In this document: positions 20,328 through 31,759 of the stretch, piece after piece | Numbering within the stretch: the stretch's first letter is position 1 | Layout: every line of letters begins with the position of its first letter | NCBI GenBank assembly: GCA_033297075.1 | Contig: MU858105.1 | Coordinates: 1-64,000, forward strand | From: Rhypophila decipiens | Lineage: Eukaryota > Ascomycota > Sordariomycetes > Sordariales > Naviculisporaceae | Length of the DNA: 64,000 nucleotides | Reading direction: 5' to 3' | The notes under the pieces: model-generated | Database searches by the model: none | Seen by the model: the letters and a program-made list of their open reading frames with translations, nothing else | Told to the model about the DNA's origin: nothing | Program-made: the position numbers and the translations under genes

Positions 20328-22436
20328 TCACGTCGCGACTTGATAAACGACATTGCCTGTCGGCTTGCTGCCGTCTTCATAATATCTCGTCTGCTGCTGG
20401 GAAGGCCCAACAGCCATCGCCATCCCTGGTCCTACCGGCTCTCGTTTCTGTCTCCTCTTGCGGCAACAGCACCTGTGTTTTTCAACACGATATGGTTAGT
20501 CAACATTCACTCTCAACAGCAATGACTGGGTGGGGAGGGCAACGAGGAAAAGAGAAAAAACGTACCAAATACCGACAATCAGCCCAACCAAAACCGGCAC
20601 CCCGACACCCACGCTCACCCCGATGACAATCTTGCCTATGGTCGACAGCCCCCCGTCGGCAGATATCAACAACGACCCATCACCACCAACCTCAAATCCT
20701 CCCGATCCCGGACCAGTCTCGCTAGGCGGGACAAAAGAGGTGGGCACCCCCGACGTGCCCCCGAACCGCTTCACCCCCGCCCCGAACTCTACCGTCTGGC
20801 CGCCTACGCCTCCTCCTCGGCCAGAGACAGCCGCGGTCACATCGTCCCAGTCCACGTCCTGTCCAGACGAAACAGCCGTGCTGAGGGTCAACGTCACCTC
20901 CTTCACCAGCGTTTTTTGCAGCGACATGGGACAGTTGACTCGTCCCGTCTCGATACAGCTGACACCCGTGTACTTAACCTCCGTCTCAGTGGTGGTCGTG
21001 CTCACCAGGTCGTTATCCTGGCTGCCGCCGGCACGGCCAGCGAGAGCAGCAGCGACCGTGGCAGTCACACCAGCGGCAGCACATCCGTCCGACATGGTTG
21101 TGTAAAAGATGGGCGTCGTGGTTTCCACCTGCGGACCCCAGGTATTATCGCCAAAGTGGGCTGTGGCGTCTGCGTTGGCGCCCACGGCTAGTGTGTACTC
21201 TTGACGCATGGCCAGTTGGCAGTCCGAGTCCTTTTCAGGATCGGCGGGCGAGATGCTGGTCAGAAGCTCGGCAACGTGGGCAAACACGCCCACCTCGACG
21301 CCGGCTCCCATCGACCAGCCATCAACTTTTTTCGCAAGCCAATTGGACACCTGAAGCTCGGGCGTCGAGACGTCAATTCCGGCACGGATGCCTAGGCGCA
21401 GGACTGCCGTTAGAACAACTTCGTTGATGAAGACTGTTACCGGCAGGAACTCGAAAGCGGCGCCGTTGCTGGTTTTGCCACATCATGTTAGCCAGTTAGT
21501 TACCCCAGCATGAAAGGGATAAGACAAAGCGGGAATAAAAAGAAAAGAAATGGGAGAAGAAATGGAATAGAGCGGTGAACACTGACAAAACAACGCTCGA
21601 CACGTTCTTGCTAAACAGGGCAATGTCAAACACGATGCTGTCTTACAAACTTGATATGGAAGCCACCCCCAAGCTCAATGTCGGCATCTACACTGAGGAT
21701 TAGGTCGATAGTCAAAACCACACCCAAAAGTAGCTCGTCCCCGACACTGATCCCCATGGAAGACTGTGACTTGAAGATGGGGATGGTGTATGTCCCATTA
21801 AAGGAAATGCCGAGCTCGAGGTACAGCTCCAAGCCATCAAACTGGAACTTGAGCTGGCATTCAGGCAGCGCAGGAATGTCGATATCGAAGTCGGCATCGA
21901 TGGTGTAGTTGTCAAAACTGATCGGGCGGTCACCGAATAACTCGAAGTTGTCTATAAACTGCTCGGCCGCGTCGAAGACGGTCGTGGTGAGGTTGTCAAT
22001 CTCTTGTTCGATTTCAGACTTGAGCTCGGTGATGGTTTGGTTGAGGTTGAAGCCGTTGCTGTCGACAGTGAGCTGGACGGAGGCGACACCCCTGACGTAG
22101 CATTTCGTGCAGTGGATGGAGACACCACCGCTGATGGTAAATGTGTCAGAACAAGAACGCAGTAGTAGGTCGCTCAACTCACTTACAATGTGAAGAGGGA
22201 AACATCGGCCCAGTGTGAATCGATGGTCGCGGAACTGTTTGCCACATATGGCCCGCGGCGGGCGACGCTGCAAACCGACGACGGATGGCGAGGAATGTGT
22301 CTTGGTCGGAATGGCCGGGCAGGTTGCGCGTGCGGATGGAGACATCTAGCGGGGAGGAGGGTGTGGATAGGACGACTGGAAAAAGAAGAAGGCTCAGAGC
22401 CCAGAAAAGGGTGGGAGCAAACTTTACGCCCAGCAT
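20328..22436 (-). CDS. Type I surface protein, possibly DUF7223-like, frame broken twice
   Basis: Recoverable exons are 22187-22436 (signal peptide, MLGVKFAPTLFWALSLLL), 21647-22130, about 21595-21640, 20566-21468 and 20328-20472. The ectodomain is Asp/Ile/Leu-rich beta-like sequence with GGVSIHCTKCYVRG near its start. A Ser/Gly-rich stalk, one membrane helix (IGKIVIGVSVGVGVPVLVGL) and a short tail (CCCRKRRQKRE...) follow. The layout recalls fungal DUF7223-type surface proteins, from memory and not searched. Two joins fail: the signal-peptide frame and the DSHWADVSLFT frame differ by one within the first exon (about 22250-22320), and the frame shifts between HIKF and IVFDIALFSK (about 21635-21650). 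I found no canonical intron that repairs either. It is a decaying gene or carries sequence errors. Confidence 0.6.
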
Positions 22437-24175
22437 GTTGGCGAGCTAGCTATGGATACTCTCGAGAATTTTCTCCAGGGGGGCAGATTCTTGTCTGTGA
22501 ATAAGGGACTCGGAGTGATACCTTGCACCGTATATCTAGAGATTCCATGCTGGAGGGGGTATTGATATGTATATTCTTGAGCCATAGTAGCTGGACCCCC
22601 GGCGTATTTCCTCCGGTGAAACTGCCACTCTGCCACGCAGAGCCTCGCCCAACACCTCGCGATGAGAAATTCCGGAACGCATACATGCGGGGCGTTGATA
22701 GTTTTGTTGTTTGCCATGGGCCTGCATACAAAGCTGAAACACCCAACCAAGCCGACCGCTCGAGTGTGTTTGGATACGACCACTGGATGCCCTTGATCGA
22801 GCATTATCCCGTCTTGGCACTCCCAAACAAGAAGCTGAAGAATTGCTGAGTAAAGACCGACAGCCTCGTCACTGCGAATACCCGTTTCTCGTGTAGGCAG
22901 CTCAGATCCCTATTTCGGTGTGCCTGCCTGGCGCAACCTCCTTAACCAACTGGTGTGGCCCCCAGTAGTAACCATGGTGTTGATAGTAGCCAATAAATGC
23001 TCATAAATTATGTCTTGCGGACCGAAATCGCCGGCAACAATCCGCAACGGAGCCCATCATAGCACAATCGATCTTGTCGAACAATACCACTCCACCAAAC
23101 ACGCACAAGAGTGTGGATGCACGAGTTATTGCAGTGCCTTGATATCGTGGTAATTGTCCTCCATACTGTTCAACAATCTCTGCCACGTCTAGTGAATACC
23201 GGTTCGGAAATCAAACTTACCAAGTTCGTAATTTCAAGGGCGCCTTTGAAATGTTACCGTACTAGATGGGCGATTTCTCACGCGAGTAGAGCTACAAAAG
23301 AGATCAATGAATGAATGTGTATATCGAGTACTGAAGAGTAAGAGGATGAAGAGAGCGCTATGCTCAGTACATGCCACATCTTCCTGTTTCTCTGTGCATG
23401 TGACTTGCCTCAGCACGCTGGCATACATGTAGTACCTGATAGTGAGCACATCGGAGTAGTCCCTTGTCAACTTGAGCCTATGGATGGGCACTGGAGTCCC
23501 GGGCTGGCCTCTTCTCACTGTACTATTCGAAGGGGAGTGAGATACGAAGAAAAGGATAAAGTCGAAAAGCCATAAAGGGACACTAACGCACCGATACGCT
23601 ATCAACATTCACATACCAGATTTTTAATATAAATCGGATTCTTATAAACTCCATAGGGATAACAATCTAGGAAATTAATATTAAGCTAGTGGGTGTCTCT
23701 TTGTATGTTGTATCGACCGGACCGGGAATAGTGGTTTCGAGATGGAAAGGATTGTCTTCGCTAACCTGCCTAATAACCACGCTCAATGTCATGGTAGATA
23801 GCGCGGATATCGCGGATATCTGTCGAGTCTGGTCCCTGGATGGACGCGTTTCTGAGAAACCAGAATACACGTCTGGTCTTTATGGGGCTTTGGATTCTGA
23901 GGAGGGGGGTTGGAGGGATAGGAAAAAGAGGTTGAGGGGGCTGTTGATGTTAATCCTGGGAGATTTAGTTAGCTTCGGGGTGCTGTGGGTGATGTGAGAA
24001 GGGTGAAGGGGACTGGCGGGTTTTGATCTGTTTGATACACGACTCGGAAATACTTCAGGAGAAACTGGCATGCCGTTATGTGACGGAACGGGGTATGATG
24101 GACCTGCCTATCTGTATGTACTTGTAACTTTTATATACAGGCACCAGTCCAATTTGACCTCGTAGCCCAGTCCAA
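22437..24175. other. No supported gene
   Basis: About 1.7 kb of short ORFs without domains. It covers the upstream region of the surface-protein gene and the distal 3' flank of the second WSC gene. Confidence 0.55.
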
Positions 24176-24254
24176 GCATCTATTCCAGCCTGTGAAGGCA
24201 TCTACTCTAGCAAGTTAAACCATCTATTCCAGCAGAAAAGGCATTCATTCTAGC
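24176..24254 (-). repeat. Four tandem ~22-bp repeats in presumed 3'UTR
   Basis: Four copies of a 14-base core occur at 24176, 24198, 24220 and 24241. On the sense (minus) strand the core reads about GCTGGAATAGATGC. Spacing is 22, 22 and 21 bp, and the linkers between cores are not conserved. The array begins 15 bp after the stop codon of the second WSC gene, so it should be in its 3'UTR. Confidence 0.7.
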
Positions 24255-24269
24255 CCAGAAAAAAAGCCC

Positions 24270-26141
24270 TTAAGCCATCTCAAGCGCCAAATCATCAATG
24301 TTGATAGAGAAGGCTGGATTAAAGGTACCGATGACCGTGGTGGAACACTTTGCATCGACCCGGATGCGAAGGAATTGCGCGTTGTTCGAAAGGGCGAACC
24401 CGCTGGTAGCAAACTGGGTCCACTGCGTCACCACGCCTGTTCTGACAGTGAAGAACTGGGTAGCGCCGAGTTGTGTTTCCAAAAAGATGGTCAGGGAACA
24501 GAGGAAAGGGTTGGCGCCGGAGCTTTTATGGAACTGGGATAAGAAAAACACACATTAGCAATCGAGGTTCGATAAGAGATGGCGGCAGGGGCTAAAGAAA
24601 CTTACACCGGTGACTTTGTACAAGACGTTGCGCGCCGGGTTAATTTGCTGAGTTCTGATTGAAAAGGTAAAAGTATTGGAGGGCGCACCGGCCGCCCAGG
24701 TGAACTCTGCAGAGCGTTGGCCGCCGTGGACTACGGTGGTGCTGGCCAGATTGTAGGAAAACAGGTTGTTGTTGGGCGATTGATTGAGGATGGTCCAGGC
24801 GCTTGCATCACCTTCAAAGTCGCCATTTACGAGAAGATTGGGGGTGCTTGATGGGGCTGTTGCAGAAGTGGTAGTAGTTGAGAGTGTTGAACTTGTAGTA
24901 CTGGTAGTGCTGGTAGTTCTGGTAGTACTGGTAGTACTGGTAGTTGGGCCTGCCGAAGTTGAAGAACTTGAAGTAGTCGATATTGTTGAAGTTGTAGTAG
25001 TTGAGAGTGCCGAGGTGCTGGTCTGCGCCGGGGAACTGGTGGTCGTGGTGCCCGGAGCAGATGTGGAAGTCGGGACGGTAGTGGATGAAGTTGCAACATC
25101 GTCCTCGGCCGAGTAGAGGCTCAAACGGTTGCCAGCACCACAGGTCTGTGAGAGCTTCCCAGGGCACGGGAAATTGCATTCTGCGGGGGCGGCAGGGACG
25201 CTGCCCTTGTTGAGTGTATTGCCGCAATAGCACTCACGGCCATATTCAACGCCGAACCAAGCGTAGCCATGGCAGACCGCCGCACACTTCTCGAGAGACA
25301 TGGCATCGTTGTAGAAGGAAACATCGCTCAGGGCTCGTTGGCCATTGGCCTCGGTGTAGCAACCCTCCCTGACCCAGCCATGCAGAGATGGTGTGGGGGT
25401 CGGTGTCGAGGGCGCTGTTGTTGTTGAGGCTGTAGTGTCGGTGCTGAACTCGAATACGTTGATGCGCCAGTCTCCGCCGCACAGCTCGTTAGAGTTGCCT
25501 GCACAGGGGAATGAGCAGTCAGTCTCAGGGGCAGGGGCGCTTCCAGGAGCCAGGCCATTTCCACAATAGCATTCGGTGTAGTACTCGAGGCCAAAGACAA
25601 GGAAATTGGAAGCACGGCAGATGTCGGCGCACTTCTGGATGGTCATGTCGTCGGCTCTTGTGACCTTGGCCGACAGGGCGCGGCCGCCGGTGGGCTCGGA
25701 ATGGCATCCAAGAGCTCGATACGTGGACGGGAGGGAGGGTGCCGATGCAGCAGAATTGCCTGTGTAAAGAGTGAGTCTGCCGCCTGCTCCACAGGTTTCG
25801 GCAGAGTTTCCAGGGCATGAGAAGCTGCACTCCTCGGCTGCAGTCTCAATGCTCCCCTGGTTGATAGAGTCACCACAGTAGCACTCTCTGCCATACTCGA
25901 GGCCAAAATATTTGAATCCGGAGCAGGCAGTGGCGCACTTCTCGGCTGTTAGTTGGTCGTCGAAAAAGGCGGAACCGGTGAGGGCTCTTCCGTTGTGCGC
26001 CTCGGTGTAGCATCCGGTGTATTCATACCCCGAGATGAACGCAGGATTACGTCGAGTGAGGACGCCAACAGGCGAGGCAGATACCAAGGGAGCGACGAGT
26101 GCCGAAGCAACGGCGTAAGAAACGAGTGTGAGACGCTGCAT
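24270..26141 (-). CDS. Secreted triple-WSC protein with C-terminal carbohydrate-binding-like domain
   Basis: Two exons (24606-26141 and 24270-24533) with a GTAAGT donor and a pyrimidine-rich CAG acceptor give 599 aa. A signal peptide (MQRLTLVSYAVASALVAPLV) is followed by WSC domains at about residues 37-125, 140-230 and 255-345, each with the FG(L/V)EY..ECYCG core. A Ser/Thr linker of about 75 residues comes next. The C-terminal ~165 residues (LLVNGDFEGDASAWTI..., ending VIGTFNPAFSINIDDLALEM) resemble the galactose-binding jelly-roll (CBM-like) fold often found after such linkers. No membrane anchor is seen. It is probably a secreted glycan-binding protein acting at its own or host/prey cell walls; this is inference. 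Confidence 0.9.
24885..25020 (-). repeat. Ser/Thr-encoding minisatellite in WSC linker
   Basis: Imperfect 9-15-bp repeats (GGTAGTACT-like on the plus strand) encode STTSTT-type runs in the linker between the third WSC domain and the C-terminal module. Such linkers are normally O-glycosylated. Confidence 0.6.
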
Positions 26142-26815
26142 CTCGTCAGTCTTTCAGCGTAAAAAAATAAAATAAAAAAAGGAGTGGAGGATGAAGAGTA
26201 TCAAGTTCATCCTGGGCCCCCGGGGGGACAAAACCAGAAAGCCATTCACCTTTAATGGGGAAAACTGAGTTCGGTGTTTTGATGCCAAGGACAGACCCCT
26301 GAGCTGCAGGTGTTTTCAGCTCGTGGAGATCGCTCGGTGGAGATTTGAGGCTTTGAGCTTTTTGCCGAAAAGAATCTTTGGAACCAAATAATCGGGTACG
26401 CTAGTGGGCACTATTGTTCAGCTTCCCCCACGCAAGGAAGCCATCCCCAGTTGGAACGAATCGGAGCAGACGAGGCGGGCGCCAAGGAGATTAAGTATTC
26501 AAGCAATTATGCCCCACAAACCATTACTCCACTCTGGAGTCTAGAAGCGTACAGATTACAGCCTCACAGGTGACTTGACCGAATAGGGAAGTCGCAGGGG
26601 TATTGTTGATCTTTCATCTTCCTTGTTCGCCTCCTCCTCCCACGACTTGTCCTCAGATTCCACTATAGATTCCGACTCCATCAGTTCCAGCCTATCGGCC
26701 CAGAATTTCATGTCGTGATTCCTCGTCGTTTCAATGCCTTCTGATTCGTCACCGGAGAGTCGGAGACGAGGCGGTTGTGCTCCTCTCGGTTCCCGAGATG
26801 TTGCGAGGTCGGACC
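26142..26815. other. Upstream region of second WSC gene
   Basis: Non-coding by inspection. It includes a purine/A-rich leader just before the ATG (26160-26185). No ORF with a domain is present. Confidence 0.5.
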
Positions 26816-27553
26816 TCAGATTTGAGGGAAAGATGCTTCTGGACGGTGGACCTGAATGATTCTTGGTTCATTTCGTTCCTGCCGCATCGACTCCCTGGAC
26901 ATCAACCCTCTTGCATTGACCACCGTAGCACTTACAGCCCTGAGACACTTGCTACAGTATATTTGAACCGTAGAAGCAGTTCGAACTGCTGCAGGGACGG
27001 AGAAGATAACAATCACTCCTGTCCAGACCCGAGGTTGTGTGCCGCCCATGAGCCTGTAAAAAGCCCCTCCCATGAGCAGAGCCAGGAATTGCTGCCACAA
27101 AAGCACAATCGAACCCACCACTAAAAGAGACGCAATGGTCCTCGCTTTATTCAGTCTGAAGCCAATATCGACGGTGATGCTCAGCTTTACGACATCTGAA
27201 AGGACAGACGGAATATAAAACCACTTCATGCACTTGTTAGCCGGATTCAACTATGAATTCATGAGGGTGTTGCAGAGACTCACTTCCCCTTGTGTGTCGT
27301 ATTTCTCAGGGTACCTTTCCAACCTTCTCCGTATAGCACGAGCCCGAGCACCCGAGTACGGTGTCGACTCCATGGGGGTTAATGGCCGGCCAGGACTGTG
27401 TCTTACAGTCTCGATGTTGTCGATTGGATCGCCTTCCTGGAGTTCAGACTGCGATCCAACCTGGTCCTTGCTGGTAATATCTTTCGGCAGATCTTTTCTT
27501 TCCCTCACGTCTTTGGGCTGCCTCGTCTCCTGATATCCGGTGTCCTTCTCCAT
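26816..27553 (-). CDS. Uncharacterised two-transmembrane protein
   Basis: I do not recognise the family. The model has exon 1 27284-27553 (ATG at 27553, MEKDTGYQETRQPKD) and exon 2 26816-27223, giving 225 aa. The donor GTGAGT and the CTAAC branch are clear. The acceptor is uncertain: an in-frame AAG at 27224 keeps the downstream frame, whereas a better-looking CAG further on would end the protein at about 92 aa. The N-terminal half is charged and polar. The C-terminal half has two membrane segments (TIASLLVVGSIVLLWQQFLALL and VWTGVIVIFSVPAAV) and a Cys pair. It lies on the same strand about 400 bp after the HET-domain gene, which may be meaningful. Confidence 0.5.
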
Positions 27554-27955
27554 GTTATTGTCCTTGTGGGGGGCTTGTCCCTCGCGAGTCTCATATGATA
27601 CCACCTACATCAGGATCCCTAGAATCCGCTAAATGACAAGATTCGGACATTTAGATATAAATTAGTGGGATAATGCTTGCTTTCACCTGTTAGTCTCAGT
27701 GAAAATTTAGGCAGAGTGAGTATTCGAATTGGCCTGCTTCATCAGTAGCTAGGAGATCGGGCCCATGGGTGAATGGAGCATTTTATCTTCAATGTGTAAA
27801 TACGGCCACGTCATCCGCAGCAACCTGGTAAGGGAGCATTATCTCCAGCCAGTCAAGTGAGGCATCTGCAAAGCAGCGCTCTGTCTCCGTCACACAGCCC
27901 AATTCAAGGCTAGACTAAATATGTAGTTCTGATTCTTGCCAAAGATGAACGTTAC
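27554..27955. other. Intergenic between HET and two-TM genes
   Basis: About 400 bp holding the 3' end of the HET gene transcript and the upstream region of the two-TM gene. No ORF is supported. Confidence 0.5.
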
Positions 27956-29668
27956 TCAGAGGAGGATACCGGTCCATGGGGATATAAAAGTAAACCTCAA
28001 GAAGTTGTCTCTGGAGAGCTCGGTGTCACTAGCAATGCTCGGCTTCACAGACACCTTAAGACATTGGCCACCAAATTCAGGCAACTTCTGGACAATACAT
28101 GAGGCCCTGTGTAATTGGTGTCGATTCAACCAGCGCACGAGGTTATGATTCATAACTGTGTCCTCTCTCCCCATAATGAATTCAAGCAGGGCTTGGATCA
28201 CATCCTCGTGCTCTGACGTATCAAGGATCGTAAACTGGATCTTGTTGATCGCCTCGTGAATATTGAGATAATCGTACCTACTCCAACCCATGGCCACGAA
28301 TGCATAAATGCGGGACAGAGGTCCTGGATTGTCAGAATTCACGGCTAAGGGAGGTGTGTCAATAGAAAAATTTAGCCACGCAAGGGAGAAGTCTTGCATG
28401 CAAAGGTTTGACGCCTGGATAATCTGGTCAGTTGGGTCAAAACGCCCACCCGGCGAACATGAATATAAATCCAGCCCCGGGGAGGTTTGGAAGTGAAGAA
28501 AGGGTCCTCGTCTGTCCAGCAGGAAAGATCGCATAAGACAGGCGTAGTTTCCTAAATCGTCCGCCTCTGTCACATCGCAAAGAATAGAGATCTTCGTGAG
28601 GGGATCCGCAAATAAATGGCACTCGCCGTCAACGCTGCATAAGCTCCAAGGGTCAAATCGAACAAAGTCGTTTGCTCCGAAAGACATAACTCTGACGCAA
28701 ATTCTGGTTGTATTAGAGCCGTGGAGTACCATGTATAGGATGCGTGGTCCAGTAGCCGGTCGCCGTATTATAAACGATTTTGCATCAGCCCTAACTCGAT
28801 TATTTGCAATTGAGAGGTCTTCATCACGATGGATGTAGCCGGACTCCGGAAGCGGACACTCTGCGAAATAGTCAGGCGATCTCGCCAAAATCCCACTGGC
28901 CATCTCCTCGCCGTGTGCTGGCCGTGTTGACGCAGGCAATTTCCATGAAAAGATGCTGAGGTCGGCGGTTTGCTTGATGATTTCTTCTTGGAGGCGTCGA
29001 ACGGCTTTCTCCTCCTCGCCGTAGAGCATCGGCATATTGACCCCGAAAATGCCAAGAAGACTGTAGGCCCTGTCTTCGATACGTGTAGTCTCTCTACGCG
29101 CCGCCCAAGCCATCCGACGAGCGACTGGGACTGAAGAGAGCCTAGCTTGGTGGTTTAGTATCTTGATATTGATCCCGGTGATCTGGGAAACCAGCTGGGC
29201 GAAACGTCTCTTTGAGCCCCAGCATTTCCAGACGCTGTCGTAAAAGTAGAACTTGGTCGGGGCTATTAGCTCTTGGAGAGTCCAACCCCGAGTCCACCAC
29301 CTGCAATCCTTTAGACCGTTCTCGAATTGTGCGGAGGGCTGGAGGTCTGAGAGATATCCATAGCAAATTGTTGACCGCTGGTACCAGCGAAACATGGAAT
29401 TAATTGCCTCGCTCAGTTCGGCACTGCTCGGCTTATCGATACAACAGGTGTCGACCCAAGCATAGTCGAGTCCATCTTCTTGGAGCGCCAGCTTGCATGT
29501 CATGTCGATTTTGTCATATCCTTTCTTCTTCTTGTGGTCTGGGTTGGTCATCATGTCGCTCAATGTCACCTCCTATTCTTCCCAGGTATGGGAGAGGATG
29601 GCGTATTTGGGGATGTTCTTGCCGATGAACTCCTCCATTTGCCGAGTCTTGGTGTTGATAAGCCTCAT
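27956..29668 (-). pseudogene. HET-domain (heterokaryon incompatibility) gene with an internal TAG
   Basis: One continuous frame of 571 codons starts at the ATG at 29668 (MRLINTKTRQMEEF). Codon 32 is TAG (29573-29575), directly after the conserved KYAILSHTWEE motif. The same frame continues immediately with the expected EVTLSDMM and the rest of the HET domain: LDYAWVDTCCID, SSAELSEAINSMFRWY, CRWWTRGWTLQELIAP. There is then a long C-terminal region without a recognised domain. No GT-AG intron could remove only the stop. HET proteins trigger cell death when unlike strains fuse. As it stands the product would be 31 aa unless the codon is read through, edited or a sequencing error. The remaining frame shows no further breaks. 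Confidence 0.85.
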
Positions 29669-30149
29669 GATGAAGACGGTTAAATTATTAAATATGAATA
29701 GAAGGGACGAAAGGTCTGGTGTTCGAGCGGTGGTTGTCTTTCTTTTCAAATCGGTTTTTGCGCATGAAGCAGTTGACGTTGAATGAAGAGAAGCGGGGAT
29801 GTGAGAGAGGAGATCATGGCAGCCCAAAGAGCCAGAGGGAAGAGGCCCAACAGGTAGACGCAGGGTGGGTTTGACCAACGAGAAAATGTCCGGCAAGCCA
29901 CACACCACATCGGGGAAGCCGAAGGTTGAGAAAAGAACCTCTCGCCCGAAGCACCCGAGTCCTCCGAGAGACGTGACAACGCCGGCGGGCGCGATTTGAT
30001 TCTTCATCTTGCCTCAGCGGGCTGCCAAATAACAACCTCACTTTGGTATCAGTGGATATTCAAGTGGAACATATCCTTTAAATACCCAAAATACTAACGT
30101 CACTCTCACCTACACCTTCCCTCTCCTTCACTACCGGAGACATCCAGCC
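29669..30149. other. Upstream region of HET gene
   Basis: Only an N-terminal extension of the HET frame without conserved residues is open here (to about 30007). I treat it as non-coding leader and the 3' flank of the tyrosinase gene. Confidence 0.45.
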
Positions 30150-31759
30150 TTAAACATAAATATAACAAAACTTCCCACCCAACCCCCCAAGCTGATCATG
30201 CGCCTCCACAAGCGGAATACTCGGCGCCAAAAACTCAAGATCAATAACCGACCCAGCAGGTATATTATTCATCTCATGCTCATGCTCCTGTCTCTTTGCC
30301 AAAACCCAATCCACCCACCTCCCCAAAGCCCCTCTCCTTTCCCCACGATGCGGCATGCTACCAGGCGGCATCCCCCCAGCAGTAGGAATAACATTCAGCC
30401 GCATCTCAGGATCCTGCATCTGCCAAAGCCACCACAACCGATCCAACGCTCCGTGATGAAAGTAAAAGACTGGATCGCCCGGTGAAGATGAGGGATCACC
30501 GCCTGGATCGACTGCGTGGATGTAATGCCCTGCTGTGTGGACGCCCCATGGGTATGGATCATTCTTGGGGGGAGGGTTTCCCAAGAGTTCGTTGTAGAAC
30601 CCGTTCATGTCGGTGTTGTTTAGGAGGGTGAGCATTTTCGCTGCTGTTGCTCCTAGGGCGGCGGCCGCGTTGATGTCCCGCCTTAGGCAGCGCGGGTTTA
30701 GGCCTAGACCGTTGGATTGGGGGTTGCGAGGGACCGAGTTTTTGGGGGCTGTGCTGGAGGATGTTGGGCCTAGGTTTACGACCATGCTGATGATACAGAT
30801 TTTTGTTTAGTTGATGGGCTTGCGGGATGTAAAACTTGGGAAAGAAGGGGGGTCGAGGGAAGGAGGTAGGTAACTTACTCGGAAAAGGGACCGGATTTGA
30901 CGCATCCGCCACCGCCTGCGGACTTGATGAGGTTGGGATTCCGAGCGGGCTGGTTCACGCCGATGTAGTTGGGATCGTACTCGCCGGTGCCGCCCATGCT
31001 GGACGAGTTGCCGTTGAAGAGGGGAGACTTCTCGGGCTCCTTGGTGTAGCGGTCGTAGTTCATGTACTGGATCCGGCAATCAGTATATACCGTAACTAGA
31101 TGGGATTTGTAACATACAGGCTGATACCCAGTATAATTGCACTCGTTGCGGAGGGCTTGCTCGTAGACCCAGACGTAGTACCTGTGGGCAGCAAACAAAT
31201 GAAGCATGTCGTGCAGCTGAGCGGCATGGACCATGTGGTAGGCGACAAAGTCATCGAAGCGGCTGACTACGCCTGGGAATTTGTCCCTGGGTGCTATGCC
31301 GGGAAGGTTCATCAGACACTTGGTGGCGGCAACGTATTCTTCTCTCATTTCGATGCTCATATCACTCCTGTGGGTCGCTATGGTCAGCGTTGCTCTGATT
31401 GCCATCGACAAGGACAAGTTGGAATGAGACTCACCATTCTCGACGCACGACAGCGTTCTCAAGCGTGCAGCCATTGTTCTTGCCTGCGGCAATCTTCTTC
31501 TTCATGTACGCCTCGACCTTGGGGATGGAACTTTCGGCGAACTTTTCGACGACATCGACTGGGTAAAAAGGGTTGCGATGGCTGTTGTAGATGCCGTACT
31601 CGTCAGTGTACTGTTTAGAAAGTCATAAAAGACAGCAAGTAGGGAAGTGACTTACACCTGATACTTTCCCTGCCATGACAGCACAGAATCAGCAACAGCC
31701 ACACCCCTGACTCCTCCGAGGAGGGCGGGCAGAAGGAGGTAGCTCCAGGTCGTGAGCAT
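30150..31759 (-). CDS. Secreted tyrosinase-family copper oxidase
   Basis: Five exons, 31658-31759, 31435-31610, 31118-31367, 30879-31066 and 30150-30786, are consistent in phase and give 450 aa. A signal peptide leads (MLTTWSYLLLPALLGGVRG). The CuA site is in exon 3, with His residues in VAYHMVHAAQLHDMLHLF and AAHRYY. The CuB site is in the last exon: VHTAGHYIH and FYFHHGALDRLWW. The full six-His set of a type 3 copper centre is therefore present. C-terminal to CuB only about 90 residues remain, so this is a short tyrosinase without the latent-form extension. It would oxidise phenols to quinones outside the cell; the natural substrate is unknown. Exon 1 ends at a GTGTAAG donor, the least certain junction. 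Confidence 0.92.

Noticed and set aside
20530..21105. 191-codon plus-strand ORF rich in Pro/Thr
   Set aside because: Antisense of the surface-protein stalk; no start context or domain.
23654..23664. TAGGGATAACA, the first 11 bases of the I-SceI recognition site
   Set aside because: The remaining 7 bases do not match and no homing endonuclease or intron is nearby; chance match.
30006..30149. Upstream extension of the HET frame as part of the protein
   Set aside because: The extension has no conserved residues and HET proteins normally start just before the MRL-type beginning seen at 29668.
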